From contig CM064669.1 in assembly GCA_032717465.1 (NCBI GenBank), positions 45,396,295 through 45,460,294 of the forward strand: 64,000 nucleotides of DNA, read 5' to 3'. The position numbers were made by a program, and so were the translations under genes. The notes under the pieces were generated by a model. That model was not told the DNA's origin, searched no databases, and was given only the letters and a program-made list of their open reading frames with translations. Positions 22,350 through 31,775 of the stretch are shown here, in pieces (the stretch's first letter is position 1; the number at the start of each line of letters is the position of its first letter). The stretch comes from Coenobita brevimanus (Eukaryota; Arthropoda; Malacostraca; Decapoda; Coenobitidae).

Positions 22350-22353
<4 letters not shown>
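21601..22353 (+). mobile_element. RTE LINE, 3' 750 bp
   Basis: The plus strand starts inside the RT C terminus (GLMDEFGRVCKKQNLKVNVG), passes SECTARLDGEELENVSTFKY, TLRWFGHVERMEGERLTKRV and RLRMKWRDGVERYMRE, and ends with the family tail GAGGCGTCTGGCAATAGATA. Stops occur at about 21818 and 21928. It is a 5' truncated copy. Confidence 0.85.
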
Positions 22354-22401
<48 letters not shown>

Positions 22402-22556
22402 TGCCAGACGCCTCAATCCTGTTTGGGGTGGCCACAAACAAATCGCCTCCAAGTCTCCCTGTCCCCCGCCATTTAACTGCCCTGCTCCCAACTCACACCC
22501 CCCTCTCTCATATACCTCTCCACCTCATCCCTCCATCTCATCCTTGGATAATTATA
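22200..22556. repeat. Inverted repeat formed by two RTE ends
   Basis: The plus-strand RTE end (22200-22353) and a minus-strand RTE end (22397-22556) meet tail to tail across about 44 bp of (TA)n. The arms are about 155 bp and nearly identical, so the segment could form a long hairpin or cruciform. Confidence 0.85.
22397..22556 (-). mobile_element. RTE LINE 3' end fragment, inverted
   Basis: The minus strand shows CCAAGGATGAGATGGAGGGA through the tail TCTGGCAATAAATA. Only about 160 bp of the element is present. Confidence 0.8.
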
Positions 22557-22569
22557 TATATATACAATA

Positions 22570-22782
22570 TAAAAAAAAATAATAATAATTTGGTTTTACG
22601 CCAGGTATCCCCGTAAGGCTAAGGCGTTGCCCCAGGTTAGAGGACTTTTGGACTGGAGCGTGTACCATTTTATGACCAGATGACCTTCCTGATGTCTACC
22701 AATGACCCTTGGGTGGATTTGATCCTCCGACCCTTCGGTCAGAGCGGAGCGCTCTAATCCACTGAGCCATGGCTGCTACTTA
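22570..22782 (-). mobile_element. tRNA-derived SINE with (TAA)n tail
   Basis: The minus strand begins with a tRNA-like head: A box TGGCTCAGTGGATTAGAGC (22753-22771), then about 30 bp later a B box GGATCAAATCC (22716-22726). A body of about 140 bp without similarity to tRNA follows, ending in an AAT/A-rich tail at 22570-22592. The A box and B box are those of an RNA polymerase III promoter. The body and tail rule out a functional tRNA gene. Confidence 0.75.
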
Positions 22783-22842
22783 TATATATATATAAACTTA
22801 TATATGCTGTATATATATATATATATATATTTACAAATATAT
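22783..22842. repeat. (TA)n microsatellite
   Basis: Interrupted TA tract between the SINE and the first MITE array. Confidence 0.9.
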
Positions 22843-23230
22843 CTGGAGCCCGGTGTCTGCAATATTGGACAGAACTGGGATTTTTCAAGTCTTTATAAAG
22901 TAGGGAACCCCCGGGTAGGGACCTATGAGCTTCGTGACTATGAGCCGATAGGCGGAGGGCGGTACGCTTAGTACCCACCCAGTGCCATGCCTCGCCCAGC
23001 ACCCCTGGGATCCAATGGGTTAATGACTGGCAAACCCATCAGTCTCTTTAACCCATTGGAGCCCAGTGTCTGGAATACTGGACAGAACTGGGATTTTTCA
23101 AGTCTTTATAAAGTAGGGAACCCCCGGGTAGGGACCTATGAGCTTCGCGACTACGAGCCGATAGGCGGAGGGCGGTACGCTTAGTACCCACCCAGTGCCA
23201 TGCCTCGCCCAGCACCCCTGGGATCCAATG
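22843..23230 (+). mobile_element. TTAA-flanked MITE, tandem dimer
   Basis: There are two units of the 181-bp repeat described at 26472. The first lacks its outer 6 bases and the second its last 3. Between them are TTAA (23020-23023), a 24-bp linker (23024-23047) and TTAA (23048-23051). Unit ends are CCCATTGGAGCCC and, inverted, CCCATTGGATCCC. No coding sequence. Confidence 0.8.
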
Positions 23231-23321
23231 ATATATATATATATATAGATACACACATTTATTAATATATATATACATATACATATATATATATATATGT
23301 ATATGTCTATCTATCTATCTA
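23231..23321. repeat. (TA)n and (GATA/CTAT)n tract
   Basis: TA runs, then CTATCTATCTATCTAT. The latter is the 3' microsatellite tail of the adjoining minus-strand RTE. Confidence 0.9.
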
Positions 23322-24609
23322 TTGCCAGACGCCTCAATCCCGTTTGGGATGGCCACAAACAAAACGCATCCATGTCGCCCTGTCCCCTGCCATTTCACTG
23401 CCCTGCTCCCAACTCACACCCCCCTCTCTCATATACCTCTCCACCCCATCCCTCCATCTCATCCTCGGCCTCCCCCTCCCCCTTCCCCTTCCCCCCTCCA
23501 CCTCACTCACATACACTCTCTTCGTCAGTCTTTCACCCTCCATCCTCTCCACATGGCCAAACCACCTCAGTGTGTTCCTCATAATGCTTCCTATCACATC
23601 CACAGCCACATCACAACGCTCCTTTATATCCTCATTCGTCAGTCTGTCTCTCCATGTGACTCAGCTCCTCTTAAATAACTCATTTCCACTGCTCTCACTC
23701 TTGACTTGTGTCTTTCCAACAACGTCCATGCTTCACTTCCATACGTTAGAGTTGGTATCACAATACTGTCATGTAGTAACTTTTTCACTTCCATGCTCAC
23801 TTCTCTGTTTCTTATCACTGCTTTCAAAGAACCAGCAACCTTTCTTCCCCGCTGTACCCTTTCAAGCACTTCATCTTCCAAACCTCCATCCTTACTTATC
23901 ACATTACCCAAGTACTTAAACGTACTCACATTTTCCAATTCCTCACCATCCAACCTCGCTGTACATTCACTGACTTCACCTCTCTCAAAGACCATCACTT
24001 TATTCTTCCCTACATTCACCTTTAGATTCCGTTTCTTACACACTCTCCCAAACTCATCCACCAAGCCTTGCAGCTCCCCTTCGCCTTCACTCAACAACAC
24101 ACTATCATCTGCAAACTACAGTACAGGGAGTTTCCAAACATTATCCTCTCTCTCCAGGGCCACTCCAACATCCACTACCCTACCTTGCACCTCTTTTATT
24201 ACCCAATCCATGTACAGATTGAACAACCATGGAGACATGACACATCCTTGTTTCAACTCAACCTTCAAAGAGAAAAATTCACTTAGTTCACCACCCACAT
24301 GCACTGCAGCCTTAGCACCATCATACATACTCTTCACAGCATTCAACAACTTCCCATCTACTCCATATATTCTTAATACTGTACTTTCCACAATCCTTGT
24401 CTATCCACCCTGTCATATGCTTTCTCCAAATCCATGAAAGCCGCATAGAACTTCTTTCCCTTCTCTAGAAACTTTTCCACTAAAGATCTAAGAATGAATA
24501 TCTGATCTACACAACCTCTTCCCTTCCTAAAGCCTCCCTGTTCTTCTCCAACTAATTCCTCTGTTCTTTCTCTAACTCTGTCAATAAGTATCCTACCATA
24601 CACTTTTCC

Positions 24610-24612
<3 letters not shown>
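23322..24612 (-). mobile_element. RTE LINE, 5' truncated (1.3 kb)
   Basis: The minus strand starts at SVIGKVYGRILIDRVRERTE (24612) and includes EEQGGFRKGRGCVDQIFILR and FYAAFMDLEKAYDRVDRQGL. The catalytic site near 24110 is altered: the codons that read FADD elsewhere here read FAD(Y/stop)-like sequence around ATCTGCAAACTA. C terminus and tail are at 23322. At least three frame breaks are seen (about 24390, 24115, 23640). It is truncated at a (TA)n tract. Confidence 0.85.
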
Positions 24613-24674
<62 letters not shown>

Positions 24675-24692
24675 TATATACAGTATACATAT
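24613..24692. repeat. (TA)n(CA)n microsatellite
   Basis: TA run followed by CACACA and TA, ending at the CAGTCAGCTC end of the next element. Confidence 0.95.
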
Positions 24693-24693
24693 A

Positions 24694-25405
24694 CAGTCAG
24701 CTCTCACTTAACGAGCGATATGAGTGTGTGAACCTCTCATAATACAAAATGCAATTTTTGAGGCTATGAAACTGTCAAAATATGAAAATGACAGACATAA
24801 TGCAGGTTAAAACATCTGCCCATTCTTTCTAGAACTGTACTATGCTGCGACGATAGGAATTACACTGCCTGAGGCCACAAATTATGGCTTAAACACTCCT
24901 TATGCAAAAAATTGAGTCATAATGCAGTGGGAACAGACACAACGTAGACAGCGATAGTCATAGCACGGGTTGCATCAGCCAATGACCATATGGCTGTCAT
25001 GTGTCTGTGCTGGGTGTCATCACGGTCCACTGAGCATTCTTGCCCCACCTGAGCTTACCCTCTCTCCGTGCTTGGTGTTATCTTTTTTTTTTTTTTTTTT
25101 GCCTCCTGGGGACCAGCAGGAGTCCTGCCCTACCTCGGAATCCCACTCCTCCTCCCCCAAGGAAGCCTACAAGCTTTTCATTTCAAGGTGAGGAATCCTC
25201 CAGTGTTTGTATGTAATGAAGTCTTTATTAGGTAGGTAAATGTCCTTGGAAAAAATCCCTGAAAACTGCCCCAAAAGGTGAAATTGGTGATGGCTTGGTT
25301 ACCATGAAACCCTTTAACATGTAAACATATGGCTCTATAACACGAAAATCTCATAAAGTGGGACATTCCGGGGACAATATTCACACGTTATGTGAGAGCT
25401 CGCTG
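24694..25405. mobile_element. Tigger-D non-autonomous element (712 bp)
   Basis: The ends are CAGTCAGCTCTCACTTAACG and, inverted, CAGCGAGCTCTCACATAACG, with TA on both sides. It is collinear, in opposite orientation, with parts of the element at 61914-63153 (for example GAGGAATCCTCCAGTGTTTG at 25189-25208 and its complement at 62107-62126). It contains a poly-T run at 25082-25100. Confidence 0.75.
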
Positions 25406-25451
25406 TATATATAAATAAATATATATATATATATATATATATACCTGTATA
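25406..25451. repeat. (TA)n microsatellite
   Basis: TA tract separating two Tigger-type elements; each uses its TA as flank. Confidence 0.9.
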
Positions 25452-26466
25452 CAGTAGGCTCACACATTGCGCGAGAGATTGGGCGGTCCATGACCTCGCG
25501 CACTGGGAATTTGTGCACTGAGAATACATAATCTTATGGGAAAAATTACATATGGGCAGTACCCCCTAATATCTGGACATTTTTTGGCCCTTAGAGACAT
25601 AAAAAAGGTCAAATTTTTCAGACACTGTACTACAAATATAGCTGCAATAACAAAAATATGGGTAGTCACATTAACAACAGTAGACAACAGGCCTGATGGA
25701 TTTAAACAAAAAGAGTTCTGAGGCACGGCAACGGACTTACAGTGCCCCCGCCATCACCCCGGCCGCACCACGCTTGTTTAAAGGTTGCCAATGTTGTATT
25801 ATTCCAGGCTTTGACGAAGAAATTTACGGCCTGTTGAATGTTTCATTTCTTCCAGAATGCAACAACAGTCATTATGGTGGGGGTTGCAGGTATGCCAGGT
25901 GAAGCAGGTGAGTCAGGTGGGGCTGTGAAGGTGGAGAGGGAGGCGGCTGGTGAGTCAGGTGGGGCAATGGAGGACGGCGGTGGGCGAGTCAGGGGAGGTG
26001 GTGAGGGGAGGATCCTCCCTCTCCTCCTCGCTACTGCTCACATTTTCGGCAATTTCCTTCATCTCTTCTTGCTTGTTTGTTTCATTCCTCATCTTGTTAT
26101 GGACGTATTGGCAGTATAACAACTTGGTATTGTATTCACGAAATAAACATCATTATTATAGACTCTGGGTATCTATTCTACCTTACTGTTATTGCCAAAA
26201 AAGTTATTATTGAAGCTGTTATTGGCGATATCTTATTGTAGTCTCCTCTTGAGCACCTTCCCCATGAGCCTCTAGGTCACTATTGGCGCGTTGTGTGTGG
26301 GGGGGGTCACATACTGATGGAAAATGGCGTTTTTAAGCCGCTTCTTGCCTCTCCCTCGTTTTTGTGGGGTATACTCGCGCATTCAAGGTTTTTCGTTATG
26401 ATTTTTGGTCACTCGCGCACAATGCGATTCGCGCACTGTGATGACGCGCACTGGGCGAGCCTACTG
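25452..26466. mobile_element. Tigger-type MITE (1015 bp)
   Basis: The left end is CAGTAGGCTCACACATTGCG. The right end, inverted, is CAGTAGGCTCGCCCAGTGCG. TA flanks both sides (25450-25451, 26467-26468). Words of the type TCGCGCACTG recur near both ends. A purine-rich GTGAGTCAGGTGGGGC phrase is repeated at 25908 and 25950. No transposase motif was found. Confidence 0.75.
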
Positions 26467-26471
26467 TATAT

Positions 26472-26865
26472 CCCATTGGAGCCCGGTGTCCGGAATCTTG
26501 GACAGAACTGGGATTTTTCAAGTCTTTATAAAGTAGGGAACCTCCGGGTAGGGACCTATGAGCTTCGCGACTACGAGCCGATAGGCGGAGGGCGGTACGC
26601 TTAGTACCCACCCAGTGCCATGCCTCGCCCAGCACCCCTGGGATCCATTGGGTTAATGACTGGCAAACCCATCAGTCTCTTTAACCCATTGGAGCCCAGT
26701 GTCTGGAATACTGGACAGAACTGGGATTTTTCAAGTCTTTATAAAGTAGGGAACCCCCGGGTAGGGACCTATGAGCTTCGCGACTACGAGCCGATAGGCG
26801 GAGGGCGGTACGCTTAGTACCCACCCAGTGCCATGCCTCGCCCAGCACCCCTGGGATCCATTGGG
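26472..26865 (+). mobile_element. Tandem TTAA MITE, units 1 and 2
   Basis: Unit 1 is 26472-26652 and unit 2 is 26685-26865, each exactly 181 bp. TTAA lies at 26653-26656 and 26681-26684 around a 24-bp linker, giving a 213-bp period. The 13-bp ends are inverted with one mismatch. TTAA flanks and CCC ends are those of the piggyBac superfamily. No coding sequence is present. Confidence 0.8.
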
Positions 26866-26869
26866 TTAA
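26866..26869. other. TTAA target-site duplication, left
   Basis: TTAA directly outside the left end of the piggyBac. The matching copy is at 30615-30618. The two flanks joined at one TTAA rebuild the MITE-linker sequence seen at 26653 and 23020. Confidence 0.9.
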
Positions 26870-27399
26870 CCCCTAAAACGCGGCTGTGTACGCCCGACCC
26901 CCCCGCTGTGGCGCGGTTGTAGCGGGGTCTGAGTACCTGTGGGAAAATATTTGCCAAAAATCATAGATTAACCCTAGAGCATTAAAATTTTTATGGCATA
27001 TAGTACTTATATTCAGCTTTCTCCTGAGACACATGTTGAGCCTTCGTGGACTACCAAAGGACTTGTGAAGACTTGCAAAGTTGGGTAACAAAGTCTTCAC
27101 TTTCACACCTCCAGAAACCCGGTTTTCTTTCTACCACAGGCTCAATCTGTCACAGTACACTTTATACAACAACGTACAGGTTGTTTGGAATCCGTATTTG
27201 TACAATAAGCACTGAAAATAAGGCTAAAATGAACGAAGCGCACGGCCGACATGCAGCGCGGTGGCGATCTTCCCGTCACTATTGTCACATTTGCCTTTTC
27301 ACGGCAAAAAACATGTATACTACATTATTTTCCATCATAGTACTTCGCAAACGTTCGCTTGTCACTATTACGGCCATAAAAATCACTGTCACTGCCAGT

Positions 27400-27830
27400 A
27401 TTGTGGATCTGGACTGAGGAAGACCACCGCGGCGCGAGTTTATTCAGCCTTACGGCAGGCACTTTATTCTCACTCCGGTCGGCCACTCGCACTTCATTTC
27501 TATCGCTCACTTTCACTGTAGCTGTCCGTTTTTTGCCTTATTCATCAGTGTCACTGTCCATTGTTATATAAATAATATTTTCTACACAACAAACTGTCAC
27601 TGTCAGAACATAGAATAGGAACATATGCTTTCATCTTCTTACACTGGAGTGACTGTCACTCGCAATACTTATATTATTACTATGTACAATTATTTACACC
27701 AAAAAACACTGTCACTGTCAGTGCTTTTACAAGTACATACACTAATTTACACTCATCAGGCTGTCACTGTCAGCATGTAAAAGAAAACTAAACACTAGTA
27801 TCACTGTCACTCTCAGTATTATTTCAAAGA
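27400..27830. repeat. CACTGTCA-rich subterminal region of piggyBac
   Basis: The word CACTGTCA (or TCACTGTC) recurs about ten times, irregularly spaced, between the transposase stop and the left end. It is a candidate binding region for the transposase or a decayed minisatellite. Confidence 0.55.
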
Positions 27831-27845
27831 ATCTTACCCTTATTT

Positions 27846-30197
27846 TCAAAATCTAGTCAGGCTGTGGTAGTCAAAGAAACACGGGTAAGCACAGAGGGGA
27901 ACTTTGCACTCTTTGCACTGCAAGGAGGTGCGCCTAAAGGTTCTGTCCTGCCTGGTAGTGTGGCTGCACACATGACACCTCCTCAGTGCTTTTCCCCTCT
28001 TGGCAGTGGCAGGCAGTGGCTCCAGGCGGTATCGCTGAAGGTAGGTCTGACACTGTAGGCGGTCTGGAGGTGTCTGAGGGTGGCGTTTGGGACCTGTTGA
28101 AAGTACCTGGCCATAACGCTGAAGCAGCTGGTAGACACAAGTCTTGGAAAATCTTCGGAGAGAGTAGTTTGCTGGCTTCCTGTTCTTGATTTTATACAGG
28201 ATGAAGGCATTCAACATGCACATATCAATCAAGTGCAAGAACACCTTCCTGTACCAACGACGTTTTTTCCTCAGGCAGTCAATCTCTCCGATCATCATAT
28301 CAGACTTGTCCACCAGCCGCATATTGACGTTGTAGTCAATGACAGCATCAGGCTTCATCACAGGCTCGCCAGTCCTTCTGTCGACCTTCCCTGTTGCCAG
28401 CATTTCCTCCTTGTGTACTGTGGTGAGAATATTCACGACTGTCTTATCATGCCACCTGATCACAAGCATCTTGTCAGATTTCTTCAGGTGCACGTCTCCC
28501 CGCTTTGACTTTTCAGCCTCGGGGAAGGCAGGGTAGTGTGCCCTATTGCTTCTGACAGTGCCACAGGATCCAACGCCGTGTTCAGAAAGGTACTTGGCGA
28601 GTTTAGGAGCTGTATAGTAATTGTCCGTATACAGGACATGATTCTCGCCAAAGTACTTTTCCAAAAGCACTTTCACCACAGAACCAGAGAATCCAAGGGG
28701 GTCAGTCTTGTCCAAATCGACATTGCTGGCGGTGTAAATGACGAAGTCTAAGATGAACCCCGTCTTGCAGTCGCACAGCACGAAAAACTTGATTCCAAAG
28801 CGGTGCCGTTTGCTTGGAATGTACTGCACAAACCGAAGACGGCCCCTGAACAAAACCAAGGACTCGTCAATCACCACTTTCTTGAAAGGGCGCAGGAACC
28901 TCGTAAATTTATCCTTGATCAAGTTCAGGATTCCCTTCACTTTCCATAATGGGTCAGTTTGGGAAGGCTCATCATTGTTCGCGAAGTGAAGGTAAGTCAT
29001 GAGCTGCCTAAAACGATCGCGGCTCATGTATTTATTGAAAATTGGTGTTGGGCACAGATCGTCGGAACTCCAGTATTCTTCCAGCTTGTGTTTCCAATTG
29101 TCGGGCATCAATAACATCAACCCAATAAATACAAAAAGTTCCCGGATCGTTAGAGGCACCCATGCTGCCATCCGCGACGTGGATGGCGTGGCCGCCTCAC
29201 CTTCTCCTTCGCGAACTGCAGCAGATTGCCCCTCGTACCTGTTTGTCTCGGTACAAATCTGCTCCATTACCTCGTTGTCAAGGAAGGCCAACGGGTAGTC
29301 CAAGCATTCACCATCCTCGTCGACAGGGAAGTCAGCCTGAACTCCACACCCACTGTCATCAAAGGGCAGATCCTCCGGCACAAAATCTGATCCCTCTGAC
29401 CACACGAAGGCATCCAGAGTGCCCTGCCTAGGCTGGGAGGTGCTGGGGGCGGCGGGGGGTGAGGCAGGTCGTGTGGGAGTGGGTGAGGCAGGCGGTGAGA
29501 CAGTACGTGAGGCAGAGGCTATCCTAGGTCGTGTTGGTGTTGTGGTGGGGACATTATCTGAGGGTTCAAGGTCACTCGCAGTGGCGTGACTGCCGAGTTG
29601 CCTAATGCGAGTTTCCTTACGAGCTAGCCTTACACTAGGGGACAAAGTTCTAGCTCTACCAACACGAACACTTGGCCTACGAAAACCTCTAGTACGTAAA
29701 GTAGAACGTCTACTTCCCTTTCGAGGTGGTGAAGGCGACTCAGACGACTCAGGAGACAGGGCAGCAGAAGAGGAGGACGAGAGAATGGGGCTGGGAGTAC
29801 GTGGTGGGCTGGCGGTGGCGTGATGTGGCGTAGGGGACAATGGCAGTGAGCTGGGGTCACCACTCCTTTTTCGCTTTGCCCCCTTCCCATATTCAAGGCC
29901 CCTTCTCACAGGAGCCTTCCCTGCTGAGGTGCTAGGCACTGACACACTCACTTCAGGCACAGAAACAGTCACTTCTGGCCCAGACTCTGCACTTGATTGT
30001 GTGTCAGATTCTGCCAGGCTTGACCACACACCGACGTCACTGCCATAGTCCATCGAGGCTTTCAATAGTTCACTGGCTATTGCAGAGTCACTGAGGCCCT
30101 TAGTAGTTCCTGGTAAGGTTTTGAAGGGGGTTGAGGTCACAAAACCCTTTTTCGGAGGGCTGGAAGGCACAGACTCGGAAGAGCTCGAGTTGGACAT
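27846..30197 (-). CDS. piggyBac-family transposase, 783 aa, intact
   Basis: One open frame from ATG at 30197 to the stop at 27846. Residues 1-265 are Ser/Pro/Arg-rich and probably disordered, much longer than in the classic 594-residue piggyBac. The DDE nuclease follows: VPLTIRELFVFIGLMLLM (about 347-364), first acid D444 in VVIDESLVLFRGR, second D525 in VLYTDNYYTAP, third D630 (with D633) in NMRLVDKSDMM. The C-terminal cysteine-rich domain (about 741-777) reads CHVCS, LQCKECKVPLCAYPCF, the zinc-binding domain that recognises terminal repeats in this family. The enzyme cuts and pastes at TTAA. No stop, frameshift or lost acid is seen, so it may be active. An internal intron is not needed to explain it. 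Confidence 0.95.
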   Translation of the reverse strand: MSNSSSSESVPSSPPKKGFVTSTPFKTLPGTTKGLSDSAIASELLKASMDYGSDVGVWSSLAESDTQSSAESGPEVTVSVPEVSVSVPSTSAGKAPVRRGLEYGKGAKRKRSGDPSSLPLSPTPHHATASPPRTPSPILSSSSSAALSPESSESPSPPRKGSRRSTLRTRGFRRPSVRVGRARTLSPSVRLARKETRIRQLGSHATASDLEPSDNVPTTTPTRPRIASASRTVSPPASPTPTRPASPPAAPSTSQPRQGTLDAFVWSEGSDFVPEDLPFDDSGCGVQADFPVDEDGECLDYPLAFLDNEVMEQICTETNRYEGQSAAVREGEGEAATPSTSRMAAWVPLTIRELFVFIGLMLLMPDNWKHKLEEYWSSDDLCPTPIFNKYMSRDRFRQLMTYLHFANNDEPSQTDPLWKVKGILNLIKDKFTRFLRPFKKVVIDESLVLFRGRLRFVQYIPSKRHRFGIKFFVLCDCKTGFILDFVIYTASNVDLDKTDPLGFSGSVVKVLLEKYFGENHVLYTDNYYTAPKLAKYLSEHGVGSCGTVRSNRAHYPAFPEAEKSKRGDVHLKKSDKMLVIRWHDKTVVNILTTVHKEEMLATGKVDRRTGEPVMKPDAVIDYNVNMRLVDKSDMMIGEIDCLRKKRRWYRKVFLHLIDMCMLNAFILYKIKNRKPANYSLRRFSKTCVYQLLQRYGQVLSTGPKRHPQTPPDRLQCQTYLQRYRLEPLPATAKRGKALRRCHVCSHTTRQDRTFRRTSLQCKECKVPLCAYPCFFDYHSLTRF

Positions 30198-30541
30198 GGT
30201 GTCACCGTGGAAGATTCGCGTGGACCGACGCTAATCAGGGGCAAACCGCGCGAAAATATCACAGTGTGACAACTGGGGAAACAAGCGTTTCCCAATAGCA
30301 GAAAGTGCTTGGGAGATGACGGCGCAGATTGACACGTATGAGCCGTCCGCACGTTGCCATATCGCACGACGAGGGAGGGCCGCGCATCGGTGCGTGGGTG
30401 GGTAAAAAAAATGATACGTGGCAACAACCGAGGTCAGTAGTACAAAGGTCAAGTGTGCTAAACGTAGCTCACGGGTGGCGGTACTGATAGACAATACCAG
30501 CTGGAGCCTGCTTGCCCGCGGTTATTCAAAATTAACTCGAA

Positions 30542-30604
30542 TCGCAAACGCGACGATCCGCCGTTCTGTCCTTTGGGCCAACCGTCGCAAATGTGACGAT
30601 CCGC
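30542..30604. promoter_or_regulatory. Subterminal direct repeats of piggyBac right end
   Basis: Two copies of TCGCAAAYGYGACGATCCGC, 43 bp apart. They are likely transposase contact sites; function is inferred from position only. They lie upstream of the transposase gene, so they may also lie in its promoter. Confidence 0.6.
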
Positions 30605-30614
30605 GTTTTAGGGG

Positions 30615-30618
30615 TTAA
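30615..30618. other. TTAA target-site duplication, right
   Basis: TTAA outside the right end, followed by the rest of the MITE linker (30619-30642). Confidence 0.9.
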
Positions 30619-30646
30619 TGACTGGCAAACCCATCAGTCTCTTTAA

Positions 30647-30827
30647 CCCATTGGAGCCCGGTGTCCGGAATATTGGACAGAACTGGGATTTTTCAAGTCT
30701 CTATAAAGTAGGGAACCCCCGGGTAGGGACCTATGAGCTTCGTGACTACGAGACGATAGGCAGAGGGCGGTACGCTTAGTACCCACCCAGTGCCATGCCT
30801 TGCCCAGCATCCCTGGGATCCAATGGG
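30647..30827 (+). mobile_element. Tandem TTAA MITE, unit 3
   Basis: 181 bp, same ends as units 1 and 2. It is preceded by the linker and TTAA (30643-30646) and followed by TTAA (30828-30831). It was adjacent to unit 2 before the piggyBac arrived. Confidence 0.8.
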
Positions 30828-30848
30828 TTAAATACATATATATATATA

Positions 30849-31103
30849 TATATACTGAGGTGGTATGGCCATGTGGAGAGGATGGAAAGTGAGAGACTGA
30901 TGAGGAGAGTGTATGTGAGTGAGGTGGATGGGAGGAGAGGGAGGGGGAGGCCAAGGATGAGATGGAGGGACAAAGTGGAGAGGTATATGAGAGAGGAGGG
31001 TGTGAGCTGGTAGCAGGGTAATGAAATGGCGGGGGACAGGGCAACAGGGAGGCGATATGTTTGTGGCCACCCCATACGGGATTGAGGCATCTGGCAACAG
31101 ATA
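30849..31103 (+). mobile_element. RTE LINE 3' fragment (255 bp)
   Basis: Starts at a (TA)n tract with the reading LRWYGHVERMESERLMRRVY, continues to PRMRWRDKVERYMRE, and ends with GGCATCTGGCAACAGATA. It is truncated at the 5' side. Confidence 0.8.
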
Positions 31104-31109
31104 TGTAAA

Positions 31110-31149
<40 letters not shown>

Positions 31150-31153
31150 CATA
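31104..31153. repeat. (TA)n microsatellite
   Basis: TA tract ending in the TA that flanks the Tigger-A element. Confidence 0.9.
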
Positions 31154-31344
31154 CAGTGAGTCCTTGATATACGAAAGGGATAGGGACCAAAAAAAAAAAC
31201 TTTTGTAATTCGAAATTTTGTATATCGGAACGATTTTCCTCATTGAAATATACACATAAATGGGGGGATGTGTCCCAGGACCCCCTCTGACCTCCACCTA
31301 CACTTCACCACCCCCCATTAAGAAGTAAGCAATACCTGTATACA

Positions 31345-31580
31345 ATTGTAGAGAAGGAGGTGGCCATATTCTTGTACATCTCCATTTTCTTCATCAGAGT
31401 CCCAATGGTGGAAACAGCAAGGCCTAAAGCACGCCCAATCTCCGAGACTCCCTGCCCCTCCTCATGGGGTCTTATAATTTCCAATTTCCTTTCCAGAATT
31501 AGAGTACAGTGCTGCTGCTTCTTTGCAGAGGGCTCCCCCAATGCTGGAGATGATGCAGGGCGCTTGGGAGGCATGGCGAA
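31345..31580 (-). pseudogene. Tigger-A transposase, N-terminal fragment
   Basis: From MPPKRPASSPALGEPSAKKQ (about 31575) the minus strand reads CTLILERKLEIIRPHEEGQG and VSEIGRALGLAVSTIGTLMK, a helix-turn-helix of the Psq/CENP-B type that starts Tigger transposases. The frame runs on for about 15 residues and loses homology. No catalytic domain remains. Confidence 0.75.
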
Positions 31581-31775
31581 ACAATACGAAAAGGTGAAGG
31601 ACTGCAAAAATATACTCACGAACAGCGAGGCTGTGAGGAGAGGAGGGACGTGGACTCAACTGAGAAGCACGCAAAAATTTGTTTACCAGAAAGGGGTTAG
31701 TTCATTTTCTCTCGGCAAGCGAGTGCAGCGCTATGCATCGCGCCTATTTTGAACTTTTCATACAGTATTCCATTA

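Larger units (their letters stand above)
26870..30614 (-). mobile_element. piggyBac transposon, apparently complete (3745 bp)
   Basis: The left end CCCCTAAAACGCGG and its exact complement at 30601-30614 form 14-bp terminal inverted repeats bounded by TTAA. The single gene on the minus strand encodes the transposase. The right end holds two 20-bp near-identical direct repeats (30542-30561 and 30585-30604), the second overlapping the terminal repeat. The left 950 bp is non-coding and contains many CACTGTCA words. The clean target site and the open gene suggest a recent insertion. Confidence 0.93.

Noticed and set aside
22716..22771. Functional tRNA gene
   Set aside because: A and B boxes are present but the cloverleaf is not closed and a long body with an A-rich tail follows, so it is a SINE.
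29162..29431. Plus-strand frames across the piggyBac gene (also 28233-28508, 29605-29823)
   Set aside because: Antisense shadows of the transposase coding sequence.
22843..30831. CRISPR-like array (regular 213-bp units with short spacers)
   Set aside because: Eukaryotic context, long units, identical rather than variable spacers, TTAA borders; it is a tandem MITE.
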